DNA from: Spirosoma radiotolerans
GTDB taxonomy: Bacteria > Bacteroidota > Bacteroidia > Cytophagales > Spirosomataceae
Assembly (NCBI RefSeq): GCF_000974425.1
Contig: NZ_CP010429.1
Span: 4,092,001-4,156,000 of the forward strand
Direction of reading: 5' to 3'
Length of the DNA stretch: 64,000 bases
Shown one piece after another: positions 34,241 through 42,365 of the stretch; the first letter of the stretch is position 1; each line of letters starts with the position of its first letter. Below the pieces are notes generated by a model, which saw only the letters and a list, made by a program, of their open reading frames with translations, had not been told where the DNA came from and did no database searches. The position numbers were made by a program, and so were the translations under genes.

Positions 34241-35623
34241 TTAATATCCCTGGTTCTGACCAAACGTAGTCTTGTTGTTATACGTGTCAATTTCCGACTG
34301 CGGAACGGGGTACAGCGTCCGGTAGGCAGGCATCGTGATACCGGTTACTTTGATCGCTTCTACAGCCGTTCCTGTACGGATCAGGTCGAACCAACGGTCG
34401 TTTTCCAGGGCCAGTTCCAGCCGCCGTTCATTGATGATTGCTGTCCGGAAAGCCTCTTTAGTGGCTAGCTGGGCACCCGTATAATTGGGGACGCCCGCCC
34501 GTGCCCGAACCAGGTTCAGCGTTTTGAACGCTTCCCCGTCGGCCTGGTAAGCCACCTCATTCAGGGCTTCGGCATACAGCAACAACACATCCGCAAAACG
34601 CAGTACCGGAAAGTCATTGCCAACATCGTTTGTTCCCGACAGTTCATCATAGAACTTTCTCGGAACGGCGTTGATGCTGGTTGGTACGGGAACCTGCACC
34701 GTTAGCGGAAGCCGCTTGTCGGCAGGCAAATAAGCCGCTCGCAAGGATGGCTCTATGTTGTCACCAATGCTAGTGCCATACCACGACCCATGGCCTTCGC
34801 CCTGTAAACCGCCTTTTTTGAATTTGACCGCAAACAGAATTTCCGCGTTGTTCTTGTTGGCAACCGAAAAGACATCGGCCACATTGGGCAGCAACTTAAA
34901 GGTCGTTCCGTTCACAACATCTTTGAGTACGGATACGGCCAGATCATATTTCTTCTCCGTTACATATACCTTCCCCAGCAAGCCTTTGGCCGCGCCGGAT
35001 GTAGCCCGGCCAATATCGGCCCCGGTGTAGGTAGCAGGCAAACCGGCCGACGCATCGGTCAGGTCTTTTTCGATGGCGGTGTAAATATCGGCCACTTCGT
35101 TTCGGACGTATGAACGAGCGTCGGTGGTGGAACCAGCTTTGAGTACGAGCGGCACTTTACCCCACAACCGAACCAGGTTAAAATAAGACAGTGCCCGGAT
35201 AAACTGCGCTTCCCCTTTATACCGGGCTTTCAGCGTCGCATCCATCGTAACGGCGTCAATCTTATCCAGAATTAGGTTGCAACGGTTGATGCCGGTGTAG
35301 AGGCTACCCCAGGTATCGCGCAGCACAGAGTTCGTGGTTGGCTCGATAAACCGGTCGATGTTATACCGAAGCCCGGCACTCGACGACGGGTCATTATCGA
35401 GCACATTGTCGCTCCGGGTTTCGATGATCGTATTGAAATCACCGCCGTACTGACTGGGGTTCTGCAGGGCGTCATACGCCCCATTGACCGCATTTCCGAA
35501 GTCGTTGGCTGTTTTGTAGAAATTATCGGCGTTTGGCTGAGACAGTGGTTTCAGGTCCAGAAAATCCTTTTGGCAAGCCGACAGGCTAACCAGCAGGGCC
35601 ACGATTAACGTTATTTTTTTCAT
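34241..35623 (-). CDS. SusD/RagB family nutrient-binding lipoprotein, pair 1
   Basis: A 460-aa surface lipoprotein that caps its SusC partner and binds the glycan or peptide. The lipobox is VSLSACQKD, followed by the family start FLDLKPLSQPNADNFY. The TPR-like helices and the C-terminal pattern FRTAIINERRLELALENDRW with YPVPQSEIDTYN are typical. It lies 9 bases downstream of susC. No glycoside hydrolase or sigma/anti-sigma gene is next to it, so the ligand is unknown. Confidence 0.95.
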   Translation of the reverse strand: MKKITLIVALLVSLSACQKDFLDLKPLSQPNADNFYKTANDFGNAVNGAYDALQNPSQYGGDFNTIIETRSDNVLDNDPSSSAGLRYNIDRFIEPTTNSVLRDTWGSLYTGINRCNLILDKIDAVTMDATLKARYKGEAQFIRALSYFNLVRLWGKVPLVLKAGSTTDARSYVRNEVADIYTAIEKDLTDASAGLPATYTGADIGRATSGAAKGLLGKVYVTEKKYDLAVSVLKDVVNGTTFKLLPNVADVFSVANKNNAEILFAVKFKKGGLQGEGHGSWYGTSIGDNIEPSLRAAYLPADKRLPLTVQVPVPTSINAVPRKFYDELSGTNDVGNDFPVLRFADVLLLYAEALNEVAYQADGEAFKTLNLVRARAGVPNYTGAQLATKEAFRTAIINERRLELALENDRWFDLIRTGTAVEAIKVTGITMPAYRTLYPVPQSEIDTYNNKTTFGQNQGY

Positions 35624-35632
35624 AGCTGTTTC

Positions 35633-38600
35633 TTAAAAAGATAGGTTGAGACCGACCGATGTTGTGCGGGGTAATGGATAGGTTCCATAGTCTTCACCCG
35701 ACGAGAGAGCGCTATCGGGGCGGCTGTTCACCTCGGGGTTGTAGCCCAGGTATTTGGTAAACGTAAACGGATTCTGGGTTGTCACATACAGACGCGCCCG
35801 AGTCAGCCGTATTTTTTGCAGCAGGGCCGTGGGCAGTGCGTAGCCAAGCGTAATGGTACGAATGCGTACATACGATCCACTTTCGATATGCCAGGTTGAG
35901 ATTTCACCGTTCGAACCCGATGCCAGCCGGTTGGCTCGGTTCACCAGACCATTACCCGGATTTTCGGGCGACTGCCAACGGTCCAGTGCCCCTCGGAAAA
36001 GGTTACCGTTGCCCTCCATGTTATAGATATAGCGCCGGATTAGGTTCAGTATTTTATGTCCCTGAACACCCTGAACAGACACCCCTAAATCGAAACCCCG
36101 GTAAGCGAAGTTGTTCGTAAAGCCAAACGTGAATTTTGGAAAATAACTACCCGTAACGGCCCGGTCACTGCTGAAGTCGATTTTCCCGTCGCCATTGGTA
36201 TCTCTGAATTTGAAATCACCGGGGCGGGTCGTTGTTGTGTGCGGATACGCGTCGATCTCCGCCTGATTTTTAAAGACACCGTCATTAATCATTGTATAAT
36301 ATTCACCGATGGGGTGGCCAATCTGCGTGATGAACTGCGCGCCAGCCACACCACCCGCCACAATGATCGGATCGCCGGAGGGCCCGAGGGCAATCACCTT
36401 GTTCCGGTTACCCGCAATGTTCGCACTGGCCTCCCAACGGAAACGACCGAATGTCTGGCGGGTTCCCAGGGTAAACTCAAGACCCTGGTTGTTGACTTTA
36501 CCAATATTCTGCAACTCCGTGCTGAAACCCGACGCACGAGGAACGGGTACGTTCAGCAACAGATCTGAGGTGTTGGCATTGTAATAATCGACGCTCAGGT
36601 TCAGGCGATTGCGCAAAAAACTAACATCGAAGCCAACATCGAACATGGCCGTTTTTTCCCATTTCAGCTTATCATTGGCCGAATTGGTGGGAGCCAATCC
36701 ACTGACGATGGTTTCGGAGCCAAGGATATAGTTCTGGTAACCGAGCAAACTAACCGACCCGTAGTTTGGAATCTGGAAGTTCCCGGTCAGGCCATAGCTG
36801 GCCCGAAGTTTCAGATCACTCAGCCAGGTTGCCGATTTTAAGAACGTCTCCTGGGATACATTCCAGCCCGCTGATACGGAGGGGAAGTAGCCCCAGCGGT
36901 TGTCTTTACCAAAACGGGAAGAACCATCCGCCCGGACAGCGGCCGACAACAGGTATTTACCGTTGTAATCGTATTGAACGCGTCCTATATACGAAAGCAG
37001 CGACCACTCCTGAATATCAGAACTTCCGGACGAAACCTGTCCGGCGTTGAGCGTTTGAACCAGGTCATTGGGGAAGTTGGTTGCCGTAAGCTCGTTAGCC
37101 ACCCGCCGGTCTTTCTGCGACGAGAAACCCGCCAGCGCCGAGATATTATGCAGCCCGAAGGAATGATTGTAGTTCAGGGTATTTTCAACGAGCCAGTTTA
37201 CGAAGTTCTGAGCCCGCGAGAAACCCGTTGGCACGGAAGGCCCTTTCCGGTCCCGGATTTCGAGGGTTGACGGCCGGTAATAATCGCGCTGAAAACTGTT
37301 TACATCAGCGCCCAGGCTCAGCCGGTACGACAAGCCCTTCGTGATTTCATATTGGGCATAGGTGTTACCCAGAACCCGTAACTGGCTTAGTTTATCGCTC
37401 ACCTGATTGGCAATGGCAACCGGATTCAGGATTGATGTTGCGCCGTAACCCCAGCCGTTGTTGCCAAAGTTGTAGGAGCCATCGGCATTATAAACGGGGA
37501 AGATCGGTGCCATTTGCAGCGCCAGACCTATTACGCCCTCGCCCAGATACGGCCCTTCGGCTTTGATCAGGTCGTGGTATGAATACGTCGGATTGAGATT
37601 GACGCCCACCGTCAGCCGGCCGCTTTTTACGTCGACATTGGCACGGGCACTATAGCGCTTGAAACCCGAATTGATCACGACACCCCGTTGGTCGAGGTAG
37701 TTGCCCGACACATAGAACTTGACGTTTTCTTTACCACCCGAAACGGAAATCGTGTGATTTTGGATGGGTGCTGAGCGAAAAATGGCGTCCTGCCAGTCAG
37801 TATTGGTCAAACCGGGCTGACCGGACAGGTAAGGAATTATTTCGGGTTGAATAAGTGTGCTTGGAGCTCCCACACCCTTGTTCCGAATGTCGTTCGAATC
37901 GGTTGGCTTACCGGTTGGATTCCGGTCGATGTAGGCATTATTTTTGGCCTCATAGCTCAACTGGGCGTACTCGTAGGCGTTCAGCATGTCAATCTTCTTG
38001 GACACTTGCTGCGTTCCGATGTACGAATCATAGCTTACGACGGTTTTCCCTTCCTTGCCCCGTTTAGTCGTCAACAGCACAACGCCATTAGAACCCCTCG
38101 ATCCGTAAATGGCGGCCGCTGAGGCATCTTTCAGTACTTCGATACTCTCAATATCGTCTGTATTGAGTGTACTGAGCACGTTGATCGGGTTGTCAGGAAA
38201 CTGCGTGTTGGTGCTACCCGTGGCAAATTTGGTATCGCGCGAGAGTGGAATTCCGTCCACCACATAGAGCGGGTCATTGCCTGCACTGATGGAGCCCGTT
38301 CCGCGCACCCGAACCGACAAGGCCGCACCCGGCGCACCGGATGTTTGCGTCACCTGCACCCCGGCAATTTTTGCGGCCAGGGCCTGGTCGAAACTGGCCA
38401 CGGGCTGGTTGGCTAAATCCCGCGCTTTTACTGAACCAATGGCGGTGGTCACGTCGCGCCGGTTCTGTACGCCATACCCAACCACAATCACTTCACTGAG
38501 TGCATTGTCGGAGCTGGTCAGTTTGGCATCCACAATGCTCCGGCTCCCGACTGTAATTTCCAGAGGCTGATAGCCGATGAACGAGAAAACGAGTACCTTC

Positions 38601-38833
38601 CCCGTAGCAGGCAACGAAATCTGGTATTTCCCGCCCGCATCGCTGGTTGCTCCAATGTTGGTTCCTTTCACCTGAATCGTCGTACCCGCCAGCCCCTCAC
38701 CCGTAGCCGCATCCGTTACAGTGCCTGTGATGTTCGACTGTGCGTAACTTAGTTGAACGGCCAATAAAAAAAGGCCCGCCAGCAGCCATTTCAGGCGTTT
38801 ATTCCTGGGATAGTCACGTAATGAAATCATCAT
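35633..38833 (-). CDS. SusC/RagA family TonB-linked outer-membrane transporter, pair 1
   Basis: A 1066-aa TonB-dependent importer. It has a signal peptide ending near QLSYAQ, then a carboxypeptidase-regulatory-like domain (about 33-115, ITGTVTDAATGEGLAGTTIQ), then the plug beginning SEVIVVGYGVQNRRDVTTAI with DPLYVVDGIPL, and a 22-strand barrel ending TTSVGLNLSF. It is energised by TonB-ExbBD and delivers substrate captured by SusD. Confidence 0.96.
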   Translation of the reverse strand: MMISLRDYPRNKRLKWLLAGLFLLAVQLSYAQSNITGTVTDAATGEGLAGTTIQVKGTNIGATSDAGGKYQISLPATGKVLVFSFIGYQPLEITVGSRSIVDAKLTSSDNALSEVIVVGYGVQNRRDVTTAIGSVKARDLANQPVASFDQALAAKIAGVQVTQTSGAPGAALSVRVRGTGSISAGNDPLYVVDGIPLSRDTKFATGSTNTQFPDNPINVLSTLNTDDIESIEVLKDASAAAIYGSRGSNGVVLLTTKRGKEGKTVVSYDSYIGTQQVSKKIDMLNAYEYAQLSYEAKNNAYIDRNPTGKPTDSNDIRNKGVGAPSTLIQPEIIPYLSGQPGLTNTDWQDAIFRSAPIQNHTISVSGGKENVKFYVSGNYLDQRGVVINSGFKRYSARANVDVKSGRLTVGVNLNPTYSYHDLIKAEGPYLGEGVIGLALQMAPIFPVYNADGSYNFGNNGWGYGATSILNPVAIANQVSDKLSQLRVLGNTYAQYEITKGLSYRLSLGADVNSFQRDYYRPSTLEIRDRKGPSVPTGFSRAQNFVNWLVENTLNYNHSFGLHNISALAGFSSQKDRRVANELTATNFPNDLVQTLNAGQVSSGSSDIQEWSLLSYIGRVQYDYNGKYLLSAAVRADGSSRFGKDNRWGYFPSVSAGWNVSQETFLKSATWLSDLKLRASYGLTGNFQIPNYGSVSLLGYQNYILGSETIVSGLAPTNSANDKLKWEKTAMFDVGFDVSFLRNRLNLSVDYYNANTSDLLLNVPVPRASGFSTELQNIGKVNNQGLEFTLGTRQTFGRFRWEASANIAGNRNKVIALGPSGDPIIVAGGVAGAQFITQIGHPIGEYYTMINDGVFKNQAEIDAYPHTTTTRPGDFKFRDTNGDGKIDFSSDRAVTGSYFPKFTFGFTNNFAYRGFDLGVSVQGVQGHKILNLIRRYIYNMEGNGNLFRGALDRWQSPENPGNGLVNRANRLASGSNGEISTWHIESGSYVRIRTITLGYALPTALLQKIRLTRARLYVTTQNPFTFTKYLGYNPEVNSRPDSALSSGEDYGTYPLPRTTSVGLNLSF

Positions 38834-39366
38834 GTAGAATTAGTTTATCATAAATAAATAGGCTGTCAATCGGCTGGTAAGCGGTTGAACTCAACATAGC
38901 CGATTAATTCAGTTCATACAATAATATCTATAACCGCCTTATTTCCGGGCAATTTTCTGTTTAAATTATGATGCAGCGATTTTATTAAATTTATTGCCAG
39001 AAAAACCATATAAACCAAAGCGTATCGATACGCCATTCTGACATACATGAGCGGTAGTTTCCCTAAGTAGTATGGAAAGTATGTTTAACCAGGGGATGGG
39101 CCAGGCAGGCCGTTGGGCTTTATTAACCGAAAAAGTGCCAGTAGATTAGCATAAATTATGGAAAACGTTTTTTGTCATCTCAACCGGTACAGCAGGATGA
39201 ATCTTAACTCTCTTCACGCATAAGTAAGAATACGTTAAGACCCCTTCGTTGTCTGGATGGCAAAAAACAGTGTCCATTCACCTGTTGATAAGAAACTCAA
39301 GTCGTTCGCTAAGCGTAGTTTATGCGAAGTCTAAGGTGAGCGACTGCGGCTTCAACGCTTCGCCGA
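38834..39366. other. 533-bp region upstream of SusCD pair 1
   Basis: An A+T-rich leader with no credible gene. A 14-bp perfect palindrome GCGTATCGATACGC lies at 39020-39033, about 190 bases before the susC start, and could be an operator. A short minus-strand frame (39309-39536) overlaps the next gene and lacks support. Confidence 0.45.
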
Positions 39367-39750
39367 TCAATCAGCGCTTTGCTCAGGTGGAAAGGTAAGT
39401 TCACCCGCTTCACCGACGGGCTTGAAAACGAGTACCTGTACGGCGTTGTTATCGGTTGACGTCGGTACGTCATCCGTTTCGCCGGTATGCAGGAAATCGA
39501 GCACTCCGGTTGAGTCGGCAAAAGTGTGCTGTTCAAACGCAGGATTTCCTCCGCCCAGCCGATTAGCCTCAGGTTCTGTTAACTGGCCGCTGTGGATAAG
39601 CAGATTGACTATGCTGAAATCCTTCAGGCGGGCCATCACCTGTATATAGTCTCCTCCCTCGGTTCGTTTAGTACGCTGGCAATTCAGAATAGTGTAGGCA
39701 TTCCCTTCATTGCCCATGCTTTGAAGAAGCCAGTTATAAATCGTTTCCAT
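39367..39750 (-). CDS. Hypothetical protein, 127 aa
   Basis: I do not recognise the family. The protein is soluble, mixed alpha/beta, beginning METIYNWLLQSMGNEGNAY, with a clear beta stretch (YIQVMARLKDFSIVNLLI) and an acidic C-terminus. Codon use looks like coding sequence. It lies 45 bases after a lone receiver gene on the same strand, so the two may be one transcript and its job may be linked to that receiver. Confidence 0.6.
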   Translation of the reverse strand: METIYNWLLQSMGNEGNAYTILNCQRTKRTEGGDYIQVMARLKDFSIVNLLIHSGQLTEPEANRLGGGNPAFEQHTFADSTGVLDFLHTGETDDVPTSTDNNAVQVLVFKPVGEAGELTFPPEQSAD

Positions 39751-39795
39751 TTGATCGTTCGTTACTATGTGGTTGAAACCTGTTTAATCAGCTAA

Positions 39796-40200
39796 TCAGG
39801 TATTGACAGGAGCCTGCTGAGAAATAGACAATACAGCCTTTTGCAGTTCTTGCTGATTGGCAGGTTTGATGATAAAGGAACTAGCCCCCAATGCTTTAAA
39901 TTGCTGATACTCATCATCGGTAAAATTGTCGGCTAGCATGATAACGACCAGACCCTGGCAGCAATCGTGTTCTAAAATCCGATGTAGCCAGTGGGGCTCA
40001 TCATTGCTTGGTATCAATCCATCCAACAACAACACATTGGGCGGGGAAGTGGTCAAATCAGGCCGGTCAAAAAACGCATCTCCTGTTGCAAACCATTCTA
40101 GCTGTATGTGGCTGGCCCATTTCTTAAAACCAAATTGCCAATAGGCAAAATCATCTTCATCTTCGGTTAGCAAAGCTACCCATTGCCGATTAGTATTCAT
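39796..40200 (-). CDS. Single-domain response regulator, divergent receiver
   Basis: A 134-aa lone receiver: acidic pocket TEDEDDF, phospho-acceptor Asp in VLLLDGLIPSND, Ala at the usual Ser/Thr switch (VVIMLADNF) and Lys in FIIKPAN. There is no output domain. It sits upstream of the LytTR pair region but is separated by about 90 bases, so partnership is uncertain. It may take phosphate from a distant kinase. Confidence 0.85.
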   Translation of the reverse strand: MNTNRQWVALLTEDEDDFAYWQFGFKKWASHIQLEWFATGDAFFDRPDLTTSPPNVLLLDGLIPSNDEPHWLHRILEHDCCQGLVVIMLADNFTDDEYQQFKALGASSFIIKPANQQELQKAVLSISQQAPVNT

Positions 40201-40292
40201 ACGCTACGCTGTTCCACCCTATTCGATACTGGAGCAGGTAGACATTATACCGTTTTGTGGGCTGAATTGTTTTATTCGTTAACTTATTACGT

Positions 40293-41057
40293 CTATAGCC
40301 ATCGGCTGATGAATTGCCCGAAGACGTCTTTATACTGCTCGCTGACGGGAATCACGGCCGATCCGATCTGCACGGAATTTTTGGTAAATGCATGGATGCT
40401 GTTCAGGGCGACGATGAACGATCGATGTACCCGCATAAACTGGCTTATAGGCAGTTTCTCTTCCAGGCTTTTCAAACTTATTAAAGATAGTATTGGTTTA
40501 TCGGGGTCGCTCTGGCGATATACTTTTACGTAGTCTTTCAGGCCTTCGATGTACAGAATGTCATTGTAGTCAATACGCACTAACTGATACTCAACCTTTA
40601 AGAACAGGTAATCCTCGACTGGTTCAACAGGAGGTGTCAGAAGTGGTACCGCAGGAGCTACCTCCGTTCGTTGCACCAGATCGAAATACTGACGTGCTTT
40701 GCTGGCGGCCCGCAGAAACTCTTCATAGTTGAACGGCTTGAGTAGATAGTCCAGCGCATCGACCCGAAAACCATCAAGAGCAAACTGGTCGAACGCCGTT
40801 GTAAAGACAATTCGGGTAATGTTGGTCCCCCGGTTGCTTCGCTCCAGAACGCGGGCTAACTCCAGACCCGTCAGGTCAGGCATCTGTATATCCAGAAAAA
40901 TAACGTGCACAGGCGGCCCCGTCAATAGCCCCTGCAACGCTTCAACAGCGCTGCTGTATCGGCCCGTCAGGTGCAGAAATGGTGTTTTTTGAATAAACGC
41001 GCAAACCAGGCCCAGCGCCAGCGGTTCATCGTCAACGGCAATACAGGAAAGAGTCAT
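40293..41057 (-). CDS. LytTR-family response regulator
   Basis: A 254-aa regulator: receiver (about 1-125, acidic DDEP, acceptor Asp in VIFLDIQMPDLTG, Lys in YLLKPF) and LytTR DNA-binding domain (about 150-254, IDYNDILYIEGLKDYVKVY and FMRVHRSFIVALNSI). It overlaps the upstream kinase gene by 4 bases (ATGA), so the pair is translationally coupled. The divergent outer-membrane beta-barrel gene at 42366 is a plausible target. Confidence 0.95.
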   Translation of the reverse strand: MTLSCIAVDDEPLALGLVCAFIQKTPFLHLTGRYSSAVEALQGLLTGPPVHVIFLDIQMPDLTGLELARVLERSNRGTNITRIVFTTAFDQFALDGFRVDALDYLLKPFNYEEFLRAASKARQYFDLVQRTEVAPAVPLLTPPVEPVEDYLFLKVEYQLVRIDYNDILYIEGLKDYVKVYRQSDPDKPILSLISLKSLEEKLPISQFMRVHRSFIVALNSIHAFTKNSVQIGSAVIPVSEQYKDVFGQFISRWL

Positions 41058-42121
41058 GATAGGTCGAGGGTTAGTTGAACCCGATATTCACCCGCTGGCG
41101 TTTGCTCATCGATCTGCAACGTATACAAATCCGGGTATAGCAGGTCAAGTCGTCGGCGCGTGTTGGTCAGACCAATGCCGTTACCTCTTTCGAGTGAAGG
41201 AGCTTTATCGGCAAAAAGGGTATTTCGAACGTCCATTAAAAGTTGGTTCTGTCGCTGCTGGATGGTGATCTGAATCTGGCTCGAATGCAGGGCGCTAACG
41301 CCGTGTTTGAAGGCATTCTCCACAAAAGGCAGCAGAAGCATAGGCGCAATGGGCCGGTCGTGCAGGCGTTCGGGAGAGTCGAGGGTAACGGTTACTTTAT
41401 CGGTAAGCCGGAGCTGCATCAGCTGGATGTAATCGCCCACAAACGCCAGTTCTTTGCTAAGCAGGGTTGTGCTGGCCTGCGTGTCGTACAGAACGTAGCG
41501 CATCATGCGGGAGAGCCGATGCAAGGCTTCGCGGGCCGTTTCGACATCGAGCAGGGTTAAAGCATAGATGTTGTTGAGCGTATTGAAAAAGAAGTGCGGG
41601 TTAATCTGTGCTTTCAGAAACGATAGCTCAGACGCTGTTTTGGCTTGCTCCAGCGACAGCCTCAGGTTGGTATCCGTTTGCCACTTTTGCAAAAGCGTAA
41701 GGCTAGTACTAATGCCTAGGGCCAGCAAAATAGTGAACAGGTTTGGAACGACCCAGCCATACAGTCTGGGCTCTCCTTTTCCATCAGGATGAAAAACCCG
41801 ATGTACCAGTATGGGTAAATTAAACCAGGTTTCAAGCCCCCATAAGATGAGGAGAATACAGCCGATGACACCCGTCAGCGCCAGCAGGTAGCGGTTTGTC
41901 TGATCGCGCAGTAATAAGTGCGGCACAAGCAGGTGCGAATTTATATAGAAGACAGCTACGATCAGGCAGAAGAAAATTCCCTGCCTCACCCAGAATACAT
42001 CCGGAAACCGAATATCTGAACTAAAGGACTGCGCAAAAAAAAGCAGATAGCCCAGCAGACCCCAGCCCAGTACATGACTCAGTAGCGGAACATATCGGCG
42101 AAAAAATGGAGTAGCAGGCAT
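41054..42121 (-). CDS. LytS-type sensor histidine kinase (His_kinase family)
   Basis: A 355-aa membrane kinase. Four TM helices fill the first 150 residues; then come the phospho-acceptor His in LKAQINPHFFFNTLNNIYAL and an ATPase with a GNGIGLTNTRRRLDLLYP box. The start at 42121 (MPATPFFRRYVPLL) is preferred; the frame extends 18 codons upstream without family features. It forms a two-component system with the overlapping LytTR regulator. Confidence 0.93.
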   Translation of the reverse strand: MPATPFFRRYVPLLSHVLGWGLLGYLLFFAQSFSSDIRFPDVFWVRQGIFFCLIVAVFYINSHLLVPHLLLRDQTNRYLLALTGVIGCILLILWGLETWFNLPILVHRVFHPDGKGEPRLYGWVVPNLFTILLALGISTSLTLLQKWQTDTNLRLSLEQAKTASELSFLKAQINPHFFFNTLNNIYALTLLDVETAREALHRLSRMMRYVLYDTQASTTLLSKELAFVGDYIQLMQLRLTDKVTVTLDSPERLHDRPIAPMLLLPFVENAFKHGVSALHSSQIQITIQQRQNQLLMDVRNTLFADKAPSLERGNGIGLTNTRRRLDLLYPDLYTLQIDEQTPAGEYRVQLTLDLS

Positions 42122-42188
42122 AATTGATTGAGAAACTGCAAGTTTACGCCAATTTTCAGCGTCTCTACCTGTCAATCGCTGGTTGGCC

Positions 42189-42196
42189 CAAATTTA
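42189..42196 (-). promoter_or_regulatory. Candidate -7 element for the LytS gene
   Basis: On the minus strand this reads TAAATTTG, an exact TAnnTTTG match, 68 bases before the ATG at 42121. No good -33 element is seen. Confidence 0.4.
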
Positions 42197-42318
42197 CCGA
42201 CAGGCAGCCTATTCTAGCCGATAGATGCCTTCTCGTAGAGCGTTGATAGGCAAGCTTACCTTCCATCGGTTAAAATCGGCTCTCTGTCGACGTTTATACC
42301 CTAACGGTCTATTCCGTT

Positions 42319-42348
42319 TTTGTGCGTGAAAGAATCGGTGTTGCTTTG
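42319..42348 (+). promoter_or_regulatory. Candidate promoter for the outer-membrane barrel gene
   Basis: TTTG (42319-42322), 18-base spacer, TTGCTTTG (42341-42348): one mismatch from the TTTG / TAnnTTTG pair. It lies 18 bases before the ATG at 42366, which would give a very short leader and favours the second in-frame ATG (42378) as start. Confidence 0.5.
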
Positions 42349-42365
42349 ATCCATCAATCAGAAAT

